The notes below the pieces were generated by a model. The model was not told the origin of the DNA, did not search any database, and worked only from the letters and a program-made list of their open reading frames with translations. Source: Chitinophaga pinensis (GTDB taxonomy: Bacteria > Bacteroidota > Bacteroidia > Chitinophagales > UBA10324). From it: 63,012 nucleotides of DNA. The stretch's first letter is position 1. The number at the start of each line of letters is the position of its first letter. Below are positions 17,180 to 25,818 of this stretch, piece by piece. The position numbers and the translations under genes are program-made. The DNA is taken from assembly GCA_945892775.1 (NCBI GenBank), contig CAMDDP010000011.1:1-63012 (forward strand), read 5' to 3'.

Positions 17180-17415
17180 CCTTAGAAATAGATGAGCAGA
17201 TGGTTTTTGGGAATAATTATGTGGATGTAATAGGACTTGACACTTATGGCGATACGCTGGACATTCCTAACTATGCTTCAATAGTAGCAACAGGTAAGCA
17301 GATTGGGTAAGCAGAATTTGGTCCAAAAAAACAAACCGTTCAAAACAATCCTTTTGTTTATGATTACACAATTTTAATAAACCAAATCAAAACCAAATCT
17401 CCCGCACTTTGTCGT
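17180..17415 (+). pseudogene. Remnant of a GH26-like glycoside hydrolase with an in-frame TAA
   Basis: The stretch NNYVDVIGLDTYGD, then NYASIVATGKQIG, resembles the C-terminal half of family 26 mannanase-like hydrolases, where YVDVIGLD is followed by a GKP-x-ALAEFGP motif. Here a TAA (17308-17310) stands where a Leu or Ala codon is expected, and the same frame continues with AEFGPKKQT, then PFVYDYTI. Both the N-terminal catalytic half and the end are missing. The frame finally runs antisense into the 3' end of the YHYH gene. It is a dead fragment. From 17069 to about 17180 I see nothing identifiable. Confidence 0.55.
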
Positions 17416-18148
17416 TAGATTTCATACTTGTTATTCCACCTGTACCATTTGTATTTAAATTAGCATAAGCCCCATAAATTGGAAACCCATCATATGCAAA
17501 TCCAATCAATGGGGAATGCTGGGTACTATCAATTGCATACAATCCATCAGCAGCATATAAATTACAAATGGTAGAAATAACATTTAAATCTAAATCAAAA
17601 GCAGATGGATTTTGATGATGGTGATAATTTCCTATTGCAGGATGACCTTTCGAACAATCAAACCCAGGCTTTTCTGCAGGAATAGCATCTCTGCTCCAAA
17701 ATTGAACAGCACCCATTCCGCCTGGACAAGGAGGATTTCCAGGGCCTCCACATAAAGCATTAGAGGCGCTATCCCATGCCACTTCATTAATAAATAATCC
17801 AATGTTTCCCCCTGTGGTTACGGTTAAGTTACCGATATTTTGCTCTGGATTCAATGGCATTTTAAATATCGCATTTTGTGATATAGCTAATGACGGATTT
17901 CCAAAGAAAGGACCGGTTGGATATGCGGGTATTCCATTCGCTCTTACATAAACCCAGCTTGATGAATACAATACAGGTTTCACATTTGCGGAATCATTAT
18001 CCTGAATGACGGGTGAGTTGTTGTTTTCATAATGCTGTCCTTTTATTCCGGTAGTGTTTTGAATCCATGAACTGATTACAGGATTTGTTTGAGCAAATAC
18101 CAATTGAGCGCATGCAATGATTAGCAGCGTGATGAATTGTTTTTTCAT
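17387..18148 (-). CDS. YHYH-domain secreted protein, probably truncated at its C-terminus
   Basis: An exported protein with a clear signal peptide (LLIIACAQLVFAQ, cleavage after FAQ) and a YHYH domain: NYHHHQNP, then SPLIGFAYDGFPIYGAY. The function of the domain is unknown. Members usually continue well beyond this point with further conserved sequence, and Bacteroidota versions often end in a T9SS sorting domain. Here the protein stops 20 residues after the IYGAY motif, at the junction with the GH26-like remnant, so the 3' part has probably been lost. No sorting domain is present. Whether the truncated protein is stable is unknown. Confidence 0.75.
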   Translation of the reverse strand: MKKQFITLLIIACAQLVFAQTNPVISSWIQNTTGIKGQHYENNNSPVIQDNDSANVKPVLYSSSWVYVRANGIPAYPTGPFFGNPSLAISQNAIFKMPLNPEQNIGNLTVTTGGNIGLFINEVAWDSASNALCGGPGNPPCPGGMGAVQFWSRDAIPAEKPGFDCSKGHPAIGNYHHHQNPSAFDLDLNVISTICNLYAADGLYAIDSTQHSPLIGFAYDGFPIYGAYANLNTNGTGGITSMKSNDKVREIWF

Positions 18149-18301
18149 TGTAGAATGAATTTTTTAAAAACTTTATTATTGACAATAAAAAAGACTAAGA
18201 GTTTAACTTGGAGTAAAAAAAATAAACAATAAAATTTTTTAAAAGAGAAGAAAAGTTGGTAGATGTGTCGGCATTTTTAAACAGCAGTGGGCAACACAGG
18301 T

Positions 18302-18309
18302 TATATTTG
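18302..18309 (+). promoter_or_regulatory. -7 box before the outer-membrane barrel gene
   Basis: TATATTTG fits TAnnTTTG and ends 22 bp before the ATG at 18332. It favours the ATG at 18332 over the GTG at 18287, which lies upstream of it. Confidence 0.45.
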
Positions 18310-18331
18310 CCAATTATTTTATTATTGCAAC

Positions 18332-20950
18332 ATGACAAAACAAACAATTTTTTTCTTTTCTCTCCTTTTTTTTACCACACACTTTGTATCCGCACAATTT
18401 CCAAGGGGGGGGTTTGCCGGAAAGCAAATGAATGTGGGTCATTTTTATGGTCGCGTAATTGATGTTAAATCTAAAAAGGGAATTGAATTCGCTTCGGTTC
18501 AGTTGACCCAAAACAGAGTGGATAGCCTTACTCAGCAGCCAAAAGATTTTGTAGTTGCAGGGCAGTTGACAAGAGCAAATGGAGATTTTAGCCTCGAAAA
18601 TTTGATGGTGTTGGGAGAATATAAATTGCAAATAACAGCAATAGGATATGGCTTATTTGAAAAAAAATTATCGTTCAATATAAAAATGGGTCAAGGAAAC
18701 ATACAAATGATGAATGCTGTAGATAAAGATCTTGGCAATATTTTTCTGTCTATAACAGCTGTTAATTTGAATGAAGTGGTAGTGACAAATGAAACGGGGG
18801 TGTTTGAGATGAAGATTGATAAGAAGGTTTACAATGTTGGAAAAGATGCTTCGAACGCAGGCGGAACAGCTGAGGATGTTTTGAAAAAAGTGCCCTCAGT
18901 AAATGTGGACATTGATGGAAATGTAACCATGAGAAATGCAGCGCCGCAAATAATGGTGGATGGAAGACCTTCTACTTTATCTATCGATCAGATTCCAGCT
19001 GATGCAATTGAAACCATTGAAGTGATTTCAAATCCGTCGGCAAAATTTGATGCGAGTAGCGGCGGCGGTGGAATATTAAATATTGTGCTAAAGAAAAATC
19101 GTAAGCCAGGGTATAATGGAAATATTCGTGCGGGAATTGATTCTCGATTGAAATTTAATTCGGGGGGAGAATTGAATAATAGACAGGGGAAAATAAATAT
19201 GTTTTTAAGCGGCATGTTTAATCAGCGCAAATCAATTGTAGGGAGCCAAACAGATCGATCCTATAATTTGCCTCCAATTAGCAACTCAATAAATTTATTA
19301 CAAGCAGATACCGCTACTACGAAGGGTTTTATGGGTTTTGGGCGTGGCGGATTTGATTGGTTTTTAAATAATAGGAATACGGTTACGGTTTCAGGAATGT
19401 ACAATCGCGGGTCATTTCATCCAACCGACCAGTTGTTTACCCAAACAGATACGCTTTCTGGCTCAGGTATAACATCAACATCTTCTATTCGAAAAACAAT
19501 TTCGGTGCGCGACTTTTCAAATATTGGAACAGGAATTTCTTTCAAGCATATTTTTCCAAATGAAGGAAAATATTGGACCGCAGATATTAATTATAATAAA
19601 AGCACTTCTTCAAACTCTGGCGACTATAAAACTAAATATGTAACAGTAGCAGATACATTAAAGCAAAAACAAGTAGGAAGTGGCGATGTTCAGTTTCTTA
19701 CCGCGCAAACTGATTATGTCAATCCAATTTCAGATGAAATAAAAATAGAAACAGGACTGCGCGGAGCGGTGCGGCAGTACAACAGTTCATCAACCGATTC
19801 AATATTTAATTACAACAGCATCGAGTATCAAATCATTCCATCCGATGTCAGCAAGTATAAATACACCGACCAGGTTTATGCCGCGTATTTTACTTTCACT
19901 CAGCAATTTAAAAGGTTTGGATATCAGTTAGGCTTGCGGGGCGAAAGTTCTTTTTATACCGGAGAAATTATCAACAACTACATTAAATATAATCACGCAT
20001 ATCCCGTAAGTTTATTTCCAAGCGGCTTTATGAGTTACAAGGTTAATGAAGACAATCAACTCCAATTTAATTATTCAAGAAAAATAAATCGCCCCAATTT
20101 TTTTCAATTACTTCCCTATACCGATTATACCGATTCGCTTAATCTCACTCGAGGAAATCCTGATTTAATTCCAGAATTTATTAGTTCATTCGAAGCCAAT
20201 TATCAAAAAATATTTGACCGCAAAAACAACATAATGGTTTCGGGTTACTATAAAAACACCTCAAATATTATTACCAATTACCAGGTTTTTGAATTTGATT
20301 CAGTATTAAATCACGGAACAATTATTTCAACTTATGCTAATGCCAAATCAAGTTACGCTTATGGTGTTGAACTCACTACCCAAAATGCGATCACAAAATG
20401 GTTTGACCTATTAATAAATTTTAATGGGTATAACTCTTTTATTGACGGAACAAATTTGATTAATAATTTAAATAATAAACAATTCAGCTGGTTAACCAAG
20501 GTGAATACAACTTTTAAAATTAAAAAGATTTTTACCCTACAAATATCAGGGGATTATAGATCTAAAACAGCTTTGCAGGTTGGTGGAAACACACAAGGGC
20601 GCTTTGGTGGCAGCGGTATGGGAATGGGTGGTGGAGGCGGAAACTATATGGGGGGGACAACAACAACAGCACAAGGGTATATGTTGCCAACTTATTCAAT
20701 AGATGCATCTTTGAAATATGAGTTCATAAAAAACAAGGCCGCATCACTTTCATTCAGTATCTCCGATATTTTTAAAACAAAGAAAAACATCACCTACTCG
20801 GAAAATGAGTTTTTTATACAAACTGTTGATCGTCGCCGCGATGCGCAGGTATTTAAACTCAACTTTAATTATCGTTTTGGAAAATTTGATGTGTCGTTAT
20901 TTAAACGCAAAAACATGAACATCGACATTCCCGATGTTCCAATGCAATAA
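18332..20950 (+). CDS. TonB-receptor-like outer-membrane beta-barrel protein (CarboxypepD_reg + barrel)
   Basis: An outer-membrane protein of 872 residues from the chosen start. A signal peptide (LFFTTHFVSAQ) is followed by a carboxypeptidase-regulatory-like Ig domain, a plug-like region (AGGTAEDVLKKVPSVNVD, then IEVISNPSAKFDA) and a long barrel rich in alternating aromatic strands. The pattern is that of the outer membrane beta-barrel family protein common in Bacteroidota, related to TonB-dependent receptors. A glycine/methionine-rich loop (around GGSGMGMGGGGG) lies near residue 755. No SusD partner follows, so a glycan-uptake role is not supported. The substrate is unknown. The GTG at 18287 would add 15 residues before the signal peptide and is unlikely. 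Confidence 0.88.
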   Translation: MTKQTIFFFSLLFFTTHFVSAQFPRGGFAGKQMNVGHFYGRVIDVKSKKGIEFASVQLTQNRVDSLTQQPKDFVVAGQLTRANGDFSLENLMVLGEYKLQITAIGYGLFEKKLSFNIKMGQGNIQMMNAVDKDLGNIFLSITAVNLNEVVVTNETGVFEMKIDKKVYNVGKDASNAGGTAEDVLKKVPSVNVDIDGNVTMRNAAPQIMVDGRPSTLSIDQIPADAIETIEVISNPSAKFDASSGGGGILNIVLKKNRKPGYNGNIRAGIDSRLKFNSGGELNNRQGKINMFLSGMFNQRKSIVGSQTDRSYNLPPISNSINLLQADTATTKGFMGFGRGGFDWFLNNRNTVTVSGMYNRGSFHPTDQLFTQTDTLSGSGITSTSSIRKTISVRDFSNIGTGISFKHIFPNEGKYWTADINYNKSTSSNSGDYKTKYVTVADTLKQKQVGSGDVQFLTAQTDYVNPISDEIKIETGLRGAVRQYNSSSTDSIFNYNSIEYQIIPSDVSKYKYTDQVYAAYFTFTQQFKRFGYQLGLRGESSFYTGEIINNYIKYNHAYPVSLFPSGFMSYKVNEDNQLQFNYSRKINRPNFFQLLPYTDYTDSLNLTRGNPDLIPEFISSFEANYQKIFDRKNNIMVSGYYKNTSNIITNYQVFEFDSVLNHGTIISTYANAKSSYAYGVELTTQNAITKWFDLLINFNGYNSFIDGTNLINNLNNKQFSWLTKVNTTFKIKKIFTLQISGDYRSKTALQVGGNTQGRFGGSGMGMGGGGGNYMGGTTTTAQGYMLPTYSIDASLKYEFIKNKAASLSFSISDIFKTKKNITYSENEFFIQTVDRRRDAQVFKLNFNYRFGKFDVSLFKRKNMNIDIPDVPMQ

Positions 20951-20967
20951 TTAACACACAAAACGAT

Positions 20968-21630
20968 TTGAAAATCACGCGCGCAATACAATTTTTTCTC
21001 AGCTATTTTTATGATATTAGGCTGGAGCAAGCCGTTTCACATCACAATAAACAGCTCGAAAATTTACTTTCTCAAGGGCGCATTAAACTTGTAATTCCTA
21101 ATGCAGTTTATTCTTTTAAAGATTTTTACAATTCCTTTCGCTCTGCCTTTAATATTCTTCAAACCGAGAACAGAAAAATTAAGGGTGTGCTTGTTCTTGG
21201 CTTTGGCTTGGGTTCTGTTCCTCTTATTTTGGAAAAAATCTATAATAAAAATGCTAATTATATTGGAGTTGAAATTGATGAAAACATTATTTTTCTAGCC
21301 CACAAATACAATTCTTCTTTAAGAAAAATTAATTTACAATTAATAAAATACGATGCGCTTGATTATGTAAAAAATTGCAAGGAGAAATTTGATTTGTTTG
21401 CTGCTGATTTATTTATTGATAATAAGGTTCCGGAACAATTTGAATCTGAAGACTTTTGTCGCAATCTCAAACAGTTGCTTTTGCCTGATGGGCCTGTGTT
21501 GTTTAGTCAAATTTTTTCAACTAAAGAATCAGAAAAACACGGGGCTGATTTTTTACAGGGGGCATTTAAAAATATTTTTCCATTGGCAGAATGTATTAAA
21601 ACAAAAGGAAATATTGTGTTACACAATTAA
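20968..21630 (+). CDS. Spermidine synthase-like methyltransferase-fold protein
   Basis: A 220-residue Rossmann-fold protein resembling the spermidine synthase/SpeE-like group. GVLVLGFGLGSVPLIL forms motif I, GVEID the acidic strand-2 end, and FDLFAADLFID the strand-4 region. The N-terminal beta hairpin region typical of true polyamine synthases is short, so the enzyme may act on something else. The start is a TTG at 20968, 17 bp after the barrel gene stop; no ATG or GTG is placed well. The two genes are probably co-transcribed. Confidence 0.75.
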   Translation: MKITRAIQFFLSYFYDIRLEQAVSHHNKQLENLLSQGRIKLVIPNAVYSFKDFYNSFRSAFNILQTENRKIKGVLVLGFGLGSVPLILEKIYNKNANYIGVEIDENIIFLAHKYNSSLRKINLQLIKYDALDYVKNCKEKFDLFAADLFIDNKVPEQFESEDFCRNLKQLLLPDGPVLFSQIFSTKESEKHGADFLQGAFKNIFPLAECIKTKGNIVLHN

Positions 21631-21639
21631 AAATTAATG

Positions 21640-21649
21640 TGTGGCCACA
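21640..21649. other. 10-bp palindrome TGTGGCCACA after the methyltransferase-fold gene
   Basis: A perfect palindrome with a short T-rich run just downstream, 10 bp after a stop codon and 33 bp before the next ATG. It could be a protein-binding site or part of a weak terminator; nothing settles which. Confidence 0.25.
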
Positions 21650-21682
21650 AACATTTTTATCTATAAAATATTTAATCTTTAA

Positions 21683-22894
21683 ATGAAAACTATTTCAATC
21701 GGTATTGTTATTGCTTTAAGCTTTCTTGGCTGTTCGGCGCAAGACACTTTACATTTCATGAGCTATAATTTGCTAAATTATTATGGAAGCGTTCAAGACA
21801 CAGCAACGCGAAATCCGTATTTTAGAACAATAATTTCAGCAACTCGTCCTGATATAATTACAACAGCTGAAATTAATAATGAAAGCAGTTCGTTCGGATT
21901 TTTAAATGGAGTATTAAAAAAAGTGGATTCTAATTATAGCGGCGCCCCCTTTATACCTGGTCCCGACACCAACAATTCTCTTTATTTTTTATCAGATAAA
22001 TATAGCTGTAACAGTAACACTGCAATCCATACGGCATTGCGTGATATCAATCATTATATACTTGTGCAATTACAAACCAATGATACGGTTCATGTTTTTG
22101 CTTTGCATTTGAAGGCGGGTTCAGGAATAGTAGAAGAATCTACCCGATTAGCTGAAGTAAACGAATTGCGATTGGTGACTGATGCGTTACCTGTTGGAGC
22201 TTCATTTATTATTTGCGGGGACTTTAATTTTTACAATTCAACCGAATCTGCTTATCAGCGACTGAAAGAAATTTCGGGTACAAACGAAGGGCATGTTATT
22301 GATCCAATAAATATTACTGGCACTTGGAACAATTCTAACTACACCCAGTATCATACGCAATCACCGCGTACCCGTAGTTTTGGTGGGGGAATTACAGGCG
22401 GACTCGACGATAGGTTTGACATGATATTGTTTTCAAAAAGTATCAATACAAATGGCCCATTGAGATTTATTCCTAATAGCACCATTGCCTATGGTAATGA
22501 TGGAAACCATTTTAACGATTCAATTAATCGGCAACCAAATACAGCGGTGTCAATTTCTTTGGCTAATGCGTTGCACCATGGCGCCGATCATCTTCCAGTT
22601 TTGGCCAAGTTTGTTTTTATAAATGGATGGGCCGCAGGCATAAGTAATAAATCAGTAGATAATAATCCGTTTATAATTTATCCGAACCCTACAAGCGGCG
22701 GGTTTAAAATTCAAAATAGTAGCGGGGAAGAAACAGGGGTTGATTTATATGATCTGACAGGAAAATTAATATGGTCTGAATCATTTGTAAAAGAGAAAAC
22801 AATTTTTCCTTTAAACATATCTTCAGGAATCTATTATGTTAAAGTGAGCAACAAAAATGAAATAAGAATTTTTAAACTGGTTGTTGAAAAATAA
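21683..22894 (+). CDS. Secreted endonuclease/exonuclease/phosphatase-fold protein with T9SS sorting domain
   Basis: A 403-residue exported protein. After a signal peptide ending near CSAQ comes an EEP-fold domain (DNase I-like nucleases and phosphatases): MSYNLLNYYG with the metal/Asn site, a Glu in TAEINNE, HLKAGS, GDFNFYNS and the final ADHLPVLAKF with the catalytic His. The last 75 residues form a type A T9SS C-terminal sorting domain (IIYPNPTSGG, then LYDLTGKLIW and SGIYYVKV). It should be exported across the outer membrane by the SprA system encoded here. The substrate may be nucleic acid or a phosphate ester. Confidence 0.9.
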   Translation: MKTISIGIVIALSFLGCSAQDTLHFMSYNLLNYYGSVQDTATRNPYFRTIISATRPDIITTAEINNESSSFGFLNGVLKKVDSNYSGAPFIPGPDTNNSLYFLSDKYSCNSNTAIHTALRDINHYILVQLQTNDTVHVFALHLKAGSGIVEESTRLAEVNELRLVTDALPVGASFIICGDFNFYNSTESAYQRLKEISGTNEGHVIDPINITGTWNNSNYTQYHTQSPRTRSFGGGITGGLDDRFDMILFSKSINTNGPLRFIPNSTIAYGNDGNHFNDSINRQPNTAVSISLANALHHGADHLPVLAKFVFINGWAAGISNKSVDNNPFIIYPNPTSGGFKIQNSSGEETGVDLYDLTGKLIWSESFVKEKTIFPLNISSGIYYVKVSNKNEIRIFKLVVEK

Positions 22895-22912
22895 ATTTAA
22901 TATCTAATCTTA

Positions 22913-23512
22913 TTATAAATTTTGTATTTCAACTATTATTTCGTTCCGCCGATTGATAATGGTAAATGGCGAATTATAACCCAAGTAAGTAAAGGCTTCC
23001 GTGTACACTATTTTATTTTCAGCAAGTAGCACCTTTAATTTTTCGGTATAGGCGCTAATTTTTTTATCATTTGCCCAACCACCAAATGAAATGGCTGCAA
23101 CCGTTTTAGCGGGCTCTGTTGTAAATTTTATTTTATTGTTGGTTGGTGTTGGCATTGTTTCTAATTGTTGTTTGGATGGAATTAAAAACTTCATGGTTAT
23201 AGAATCACCCATGCTCATTGCAACAGGAGAAGTCATCGCAATTTTTTTATTGGAAGTGTTGTTACCAAATATATATGAGGCAAGAGTGCGGAAGCCCTCT
23301 CCAGAGGATTCTTTATAGGTTTTCACTGGCATTGTAACGCTTGTGAAATTAGCACCCTCATATTTACGAATTTCAAATGAGCCATAATTTTTTATAACAT
23401 AATAAGGGTATGTTTCAATGTTTTGTGTTGCCTTTATTTCAAAAACCTGGGTAAGCACAAATACAATTGTTATTATACTTGTAAGGATAAAAAAAATATT
23501 CATTCGCTTCAT
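22913..23512 (-). CDS. SOUL-family heme-binding-like protein, membrane-anchored or exported
   Basis: A SOUL/HBP family protein of 199 residues. The N-terminal hydrophobic segment (FFILTSIITIVFVLTQVF) is a signal anchor. The family core is clear: YPYYVIKNYGSFEIRKYEG, then SGEGFRTLASYIFG and KIAMTSPVAM. Members bind heme or related tetrapyrroles in eukaryotes; the bacterial role is uncertain. It is convergent with the sorting-domain gene, 18 bp between stops. Confidence 0.88.
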   Translation of the reverse strand: MKRMNIFFILTSIITIVFVLTQVFEIKATQNIETYPYYVIKNYGSFEIRKYEGANFTSVTMPVKTYKESSGEGFRTLASYIFGNNTSNKKIAMTSPVAMSMGDSITMKFLIPSKQQLETMPTPTNNKIKFTTEPAKTVAAISFGGWANDKKISAYTEKLKVLLAENKIVYTEAFTYLGYNSPFTIINRRNEIIVEIQNL

Positions 23513-23707
23513 TTTTTTTGTTTATTAAAAAACAATATAGCCTTCATTTTGTTCGCATTTATTATGAATACAACAGCATTTTATAATTGTGTCTGTTTAA
23601 ATTAAACAATCGGCAATATGAAACAAGACATTATTAATAACTTTATCTTCAGGTAAAATATCCCCCTCGCATAAATGTTCAAGATTTTCCATGAACTAAA
23701 ATTTGCA

Positions 23708-24757
23708 ATGAAAATTTTTAGTCTGTTTTTAATCCTTTTGTCAACAACTATTTTTTCCTGTACTCCCCTTCTGCACCTTAATAAAATTCAATCAGACAGG
23801 AGAATTAAAAAAACCGAAGCCCAAAACTTTACGGGTCTGAAGGCTGTTACTCAGTGGTGGTACTATGATTGTGTTTTTGAAGATGGTTCCGTATTGGTTT
23901 TTCTATTTACTCCCTATCAATGGTGGAGCACTGAAGAAAAAAAGTCAATAAACAAATCTCTTTTTTATTTTAGCTATATGAATTCATTAGGTGAAGTAAT
24001 ATCTTCCCGAAAAGTTTTTGATGTTGCCGAAATTCAATATGATGTTAATAGTATAAAAGCATCATCTTTTGAAATTATCAAAGACCATGAAAAAAATTCA
24101 CGGAATTATCTTATTAATTTTTTTTTAGATAGCCTTAAAGGCACTCTAAAAATTACTTCGTCTGAAAAAGGATTTTCACCATTTCCGAGAGGGAGCATGA
24201 GTTCAACGATCGCCAGTATTTTTAAACACAAATCCAAAGGGGTAGCCATTAGATATGCCGCACATATTCCAGGTGGTAGCGCCCAATTCAATATAGAATT
24301 TAAAGATAGCGTAATTGAATTAAAGGGGTGCGCTTATCATGAGCAGGGGTGGTTTACGGGAACCCCTGATCAAATGGGCTCGGGGTGGACTTGGTTTCAT
24401 TTTGTGTCAAAGAATATAAATATTTTTGGAACGGCTGGACAATTTTTATATCTTGAAAAAAAAGATGTTTTTCAGATTGGAGGTCTCACTAAAAAATGTT
24501 CTCTTAATGAAACGACCTATTTAAAAGAAAAAAATAATTTATTGATAGGAGGTAAACTTACCTTCAATTCAAAGAAGCTTTCTTTTTCACTTACCCCTAC
24601 CGGTAAACCCCCCACCCCACTTATTTTTATGCCTTCTTTTGATACCAATCAACTTTGGGGAACCGTATTACAGGAGACCACAATAAACTTCATGAATAAA
24701 AAAACAGAATTAAATGAAGGAGGCATATTATTTCTTGAAACCTGCAGAATGAGATAG
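23708..24757 (+). CDS. Lipocalin-like (CrtC/AttH-type) lipoprotein
   Basis: A 349-residue exported protein of the carotenoid 1,2-hydratase/AttH lipocalin-like fold. TQWWYYDCVFEDG near the N-terminus and YHEQGWFTG, then GSGWTWFHF in the second half, are the family's conserved features. I use the ATG at 23708, which gives a clean lipoprotein signal (LLSTTIFSC); an in-frame ATG at 23675 would add 11 residues before it. True CrtC enzymes hydrate carotenoids, but no carotenoid gene is near, so the substrate is open. The downstream DNA holds a dead T9SS-domain remnant. Confidence 0.75.
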   Translation: MKIFSLFLILLSTTIFSCTPLLHLNKIQSDRRIKKTEAQNFTGLKAVTQWWYYDCVFEDGSVLVFLFTPYQWWSTEEKKSINKSLFYFSYMNSLGEVISSRKVFDVAEIQYDVNSIKASSFEIIKDHEKNSRNYLINFFLDSLKGTLKITSSEKGFSPFPRGSMSSTIASIFKHKSKGVAIRYAAHIPGGSAQFNIEFKDSVIELKGCAYHEQGWFTGTPDQMGSGWTWFHFVSKNINIFGTAGQFLYLEKKDVFQIGGLTKKCSLNETTYLKEKNNLLIGGKLTFNSKKLSFSLTPTGKPPTPLIFMPSFDTNQLWGTVLQETTINFMNKKTELNEGGILFLETCRMR

Positions 24758-24776
24758 GAAAATTTGTTTAATATAA

Positions 24777-25020
24777 ATGGCCATTTACAATGATGTTATA
24801 AAGGCCATTTCTCTTTTTCCTAATCCAACTACAAGTCAAAGTAATAAAAAGGCGGACATTAATCTTTTGGTTCAATATACTCTGTTTACTACAACAATGG
24901 AAAGTTGGTTTTATTGGGAAAATCAAATTCATAAAACTCAATTGTTGAATTAGGTAATTTATCAGGGGGTATTTATTTAGCGCTTGAGAAAATCTGAAAC
25001 GGACATTTAAAACAAACAAA
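24777..25020 (+). pseudogene. Decayed T9SS C-terminal sorting domain remnant
   Basis: Two plus-strand frames together rebuild a type A sorting domain. The first gives KAISLFPNPTTSQ; after one frame change the second gives SVYYNNGKLVLLGKS, then a TAA, then SIVELGNLSGGIYLALEK and a TGA. The order PNPT, GKLVL and GGIYLA is that of a T9SS domain. The carrier protein's N-terminal part is gone. An 83-residue minus-strand frame over the same bases is a shadow. Confidence 0.65.
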
Positions 25021-25369
25021 GTTTAAGAGCCTTTATTAATTTGCGTCAACCCCCTTTTCTTAAAACGATATTATATGGTTATTAAAACAACATAAACAAT
25101 TGTAAATCAATTTTTTATGTTGTTCTTTAAAAATAAGAATCTACAACCATTTCCGATGGTTTCGCCCCCCCTTTTTAATAAATCATTAGAAAGGAGAAAA
25201 ATTGTTTTGTTGGGGTTCTTATATAGTTTAAACGAACCCCCCCCCTATTTCCGCCTATATTAATGCGATATAGTCCTATGTTTCAAGAGAAACATTGCGA
25301 CATAAATTTATATATCAATTAGTTGTGTGTAATATTTAAACGGCTATTAAAAAACAAAGGGTCTTCATT
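25021..25369. other. Non-coding convergent gap with two hairpins and C-tracts
   Basis: About 350 bp without a credible gene, between a remnant and the ybeY stop. It holds an 11-bp perfect inverted repeat (AACAACATAAA 25086-25096 with TTTATGTTGTT 25114-25124, 17-nt loop), a second stem GGGGTTC (25212-25218) with GAACCCC (25234-25240), a C7 run at 25165-25171 and a C9 run at 25237-25245. The hairpins may end transcription from both sides. Confidence 0.5.
25086..25124. terminator. Candidate bidirectional terminator hairpin
   Basis: An 11-bp perfect stem around a 17-nt loop (25097-25113) that carries T-runs on one side and A-rich sequence on the other. It lies in a convergent gap, which suits a two-way terminator. 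The stem is AT-rich, so its strength is doubtful. Confidence 0.35.
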
Positions 25370-25792
25370 TTATTGGCCGGACCATAAGTTTAAATAAAAA
25401 TCCTCTTTGGATCGCATTAGTTTTTGGTGTGAAGGTTTCTTGTCTTTGTATCCGCATAAATGTAGCGCCCCATGAAATAGTACCCGAGCTATTTCGATTT
25501 GAAAGGGTTGTTTGAAAACAGAAGCGTTTTCTTTTACACGATCTATAGAAATATAAATATCACCCGATACTTCGTCGTACTCAGAATAATCAAATGTTAG
25601 AATATCGGTAAGCGTGTTATGCTTTAAGTATTTTTTATTTAGTGTGAGAAGATATTTGTCAGAACAAAATATATAATTAATGTCGCCAACCTGATGTTCT
25701 TCAGTATAGGCAAGTAATTGTATAAATTCAGAAAGCCTACGTGAATTCTTTAGTTTGAAGGACGGAATAAGAAAATGAAATTCAACGGCCAT
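25370..25792 (-). CDS. ybeY: Endoribonuclease YbeY
   Basis: YbeY is a metal-dependent RNase needed for 16S rRNA 3'-end maturation and ribosome quality control. The 140-residue protein carries the family zinc motif as H107-GAL-H111-LCGYKD. The third canonical His of HGxLHLxGYDH is replaced by D117, a variant seen in Bacteroidota. The TDILTFDY stretch upstream is also conserved. It is the last gene of the DUF4175/anti-sigma/ybeY run, 26 bp after its neighbour. Confidence 0.93.
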   Translation of the reverse strand: MAVEFHFLIPSFKLKNSRRLSEFIQLLAYTEEHQVGDINYIFCSDKYLLTLNKKYLKHNTLTDILTFDYSEYDEVSGDIYISIDRVKENASVFKQPFQIEIARVLFHGALHLCGYKDKKPSHQKLMRSKEDFYLNLWSGQ

Positions 25793-25818
25793 AATTATGT
25801 TTCCCGTGAAACATATAG

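Noticed and set aside
17119-17310. 63-residue plus-strand frame as a small real gene
   Set aside because: Its second half matches the inside of a GH26-like hydrolase and the match continues past the stop, so it is a remnant.
18287-18331. GTG at 18287 as the start of the outer-membrane barrel protein
   Set aside because: The signal peptide begins at the ATG at 18332 and a -7 box lies between the two codons.
18302-20950. Outer-membrane barrel gene as part of a Sus-type polysaccharide utilisation locus
   Set aside because: No SusD-like or glycoside hydrolase gene follows; only a dead GH26-like fragment lies nearby, on the far side of another gene.
24768-25019. 83-residue minus-strand frame
   Set aside because: The opposite strand reads as a decayed T9SS sorting domain in two frames, which explains the bases better.
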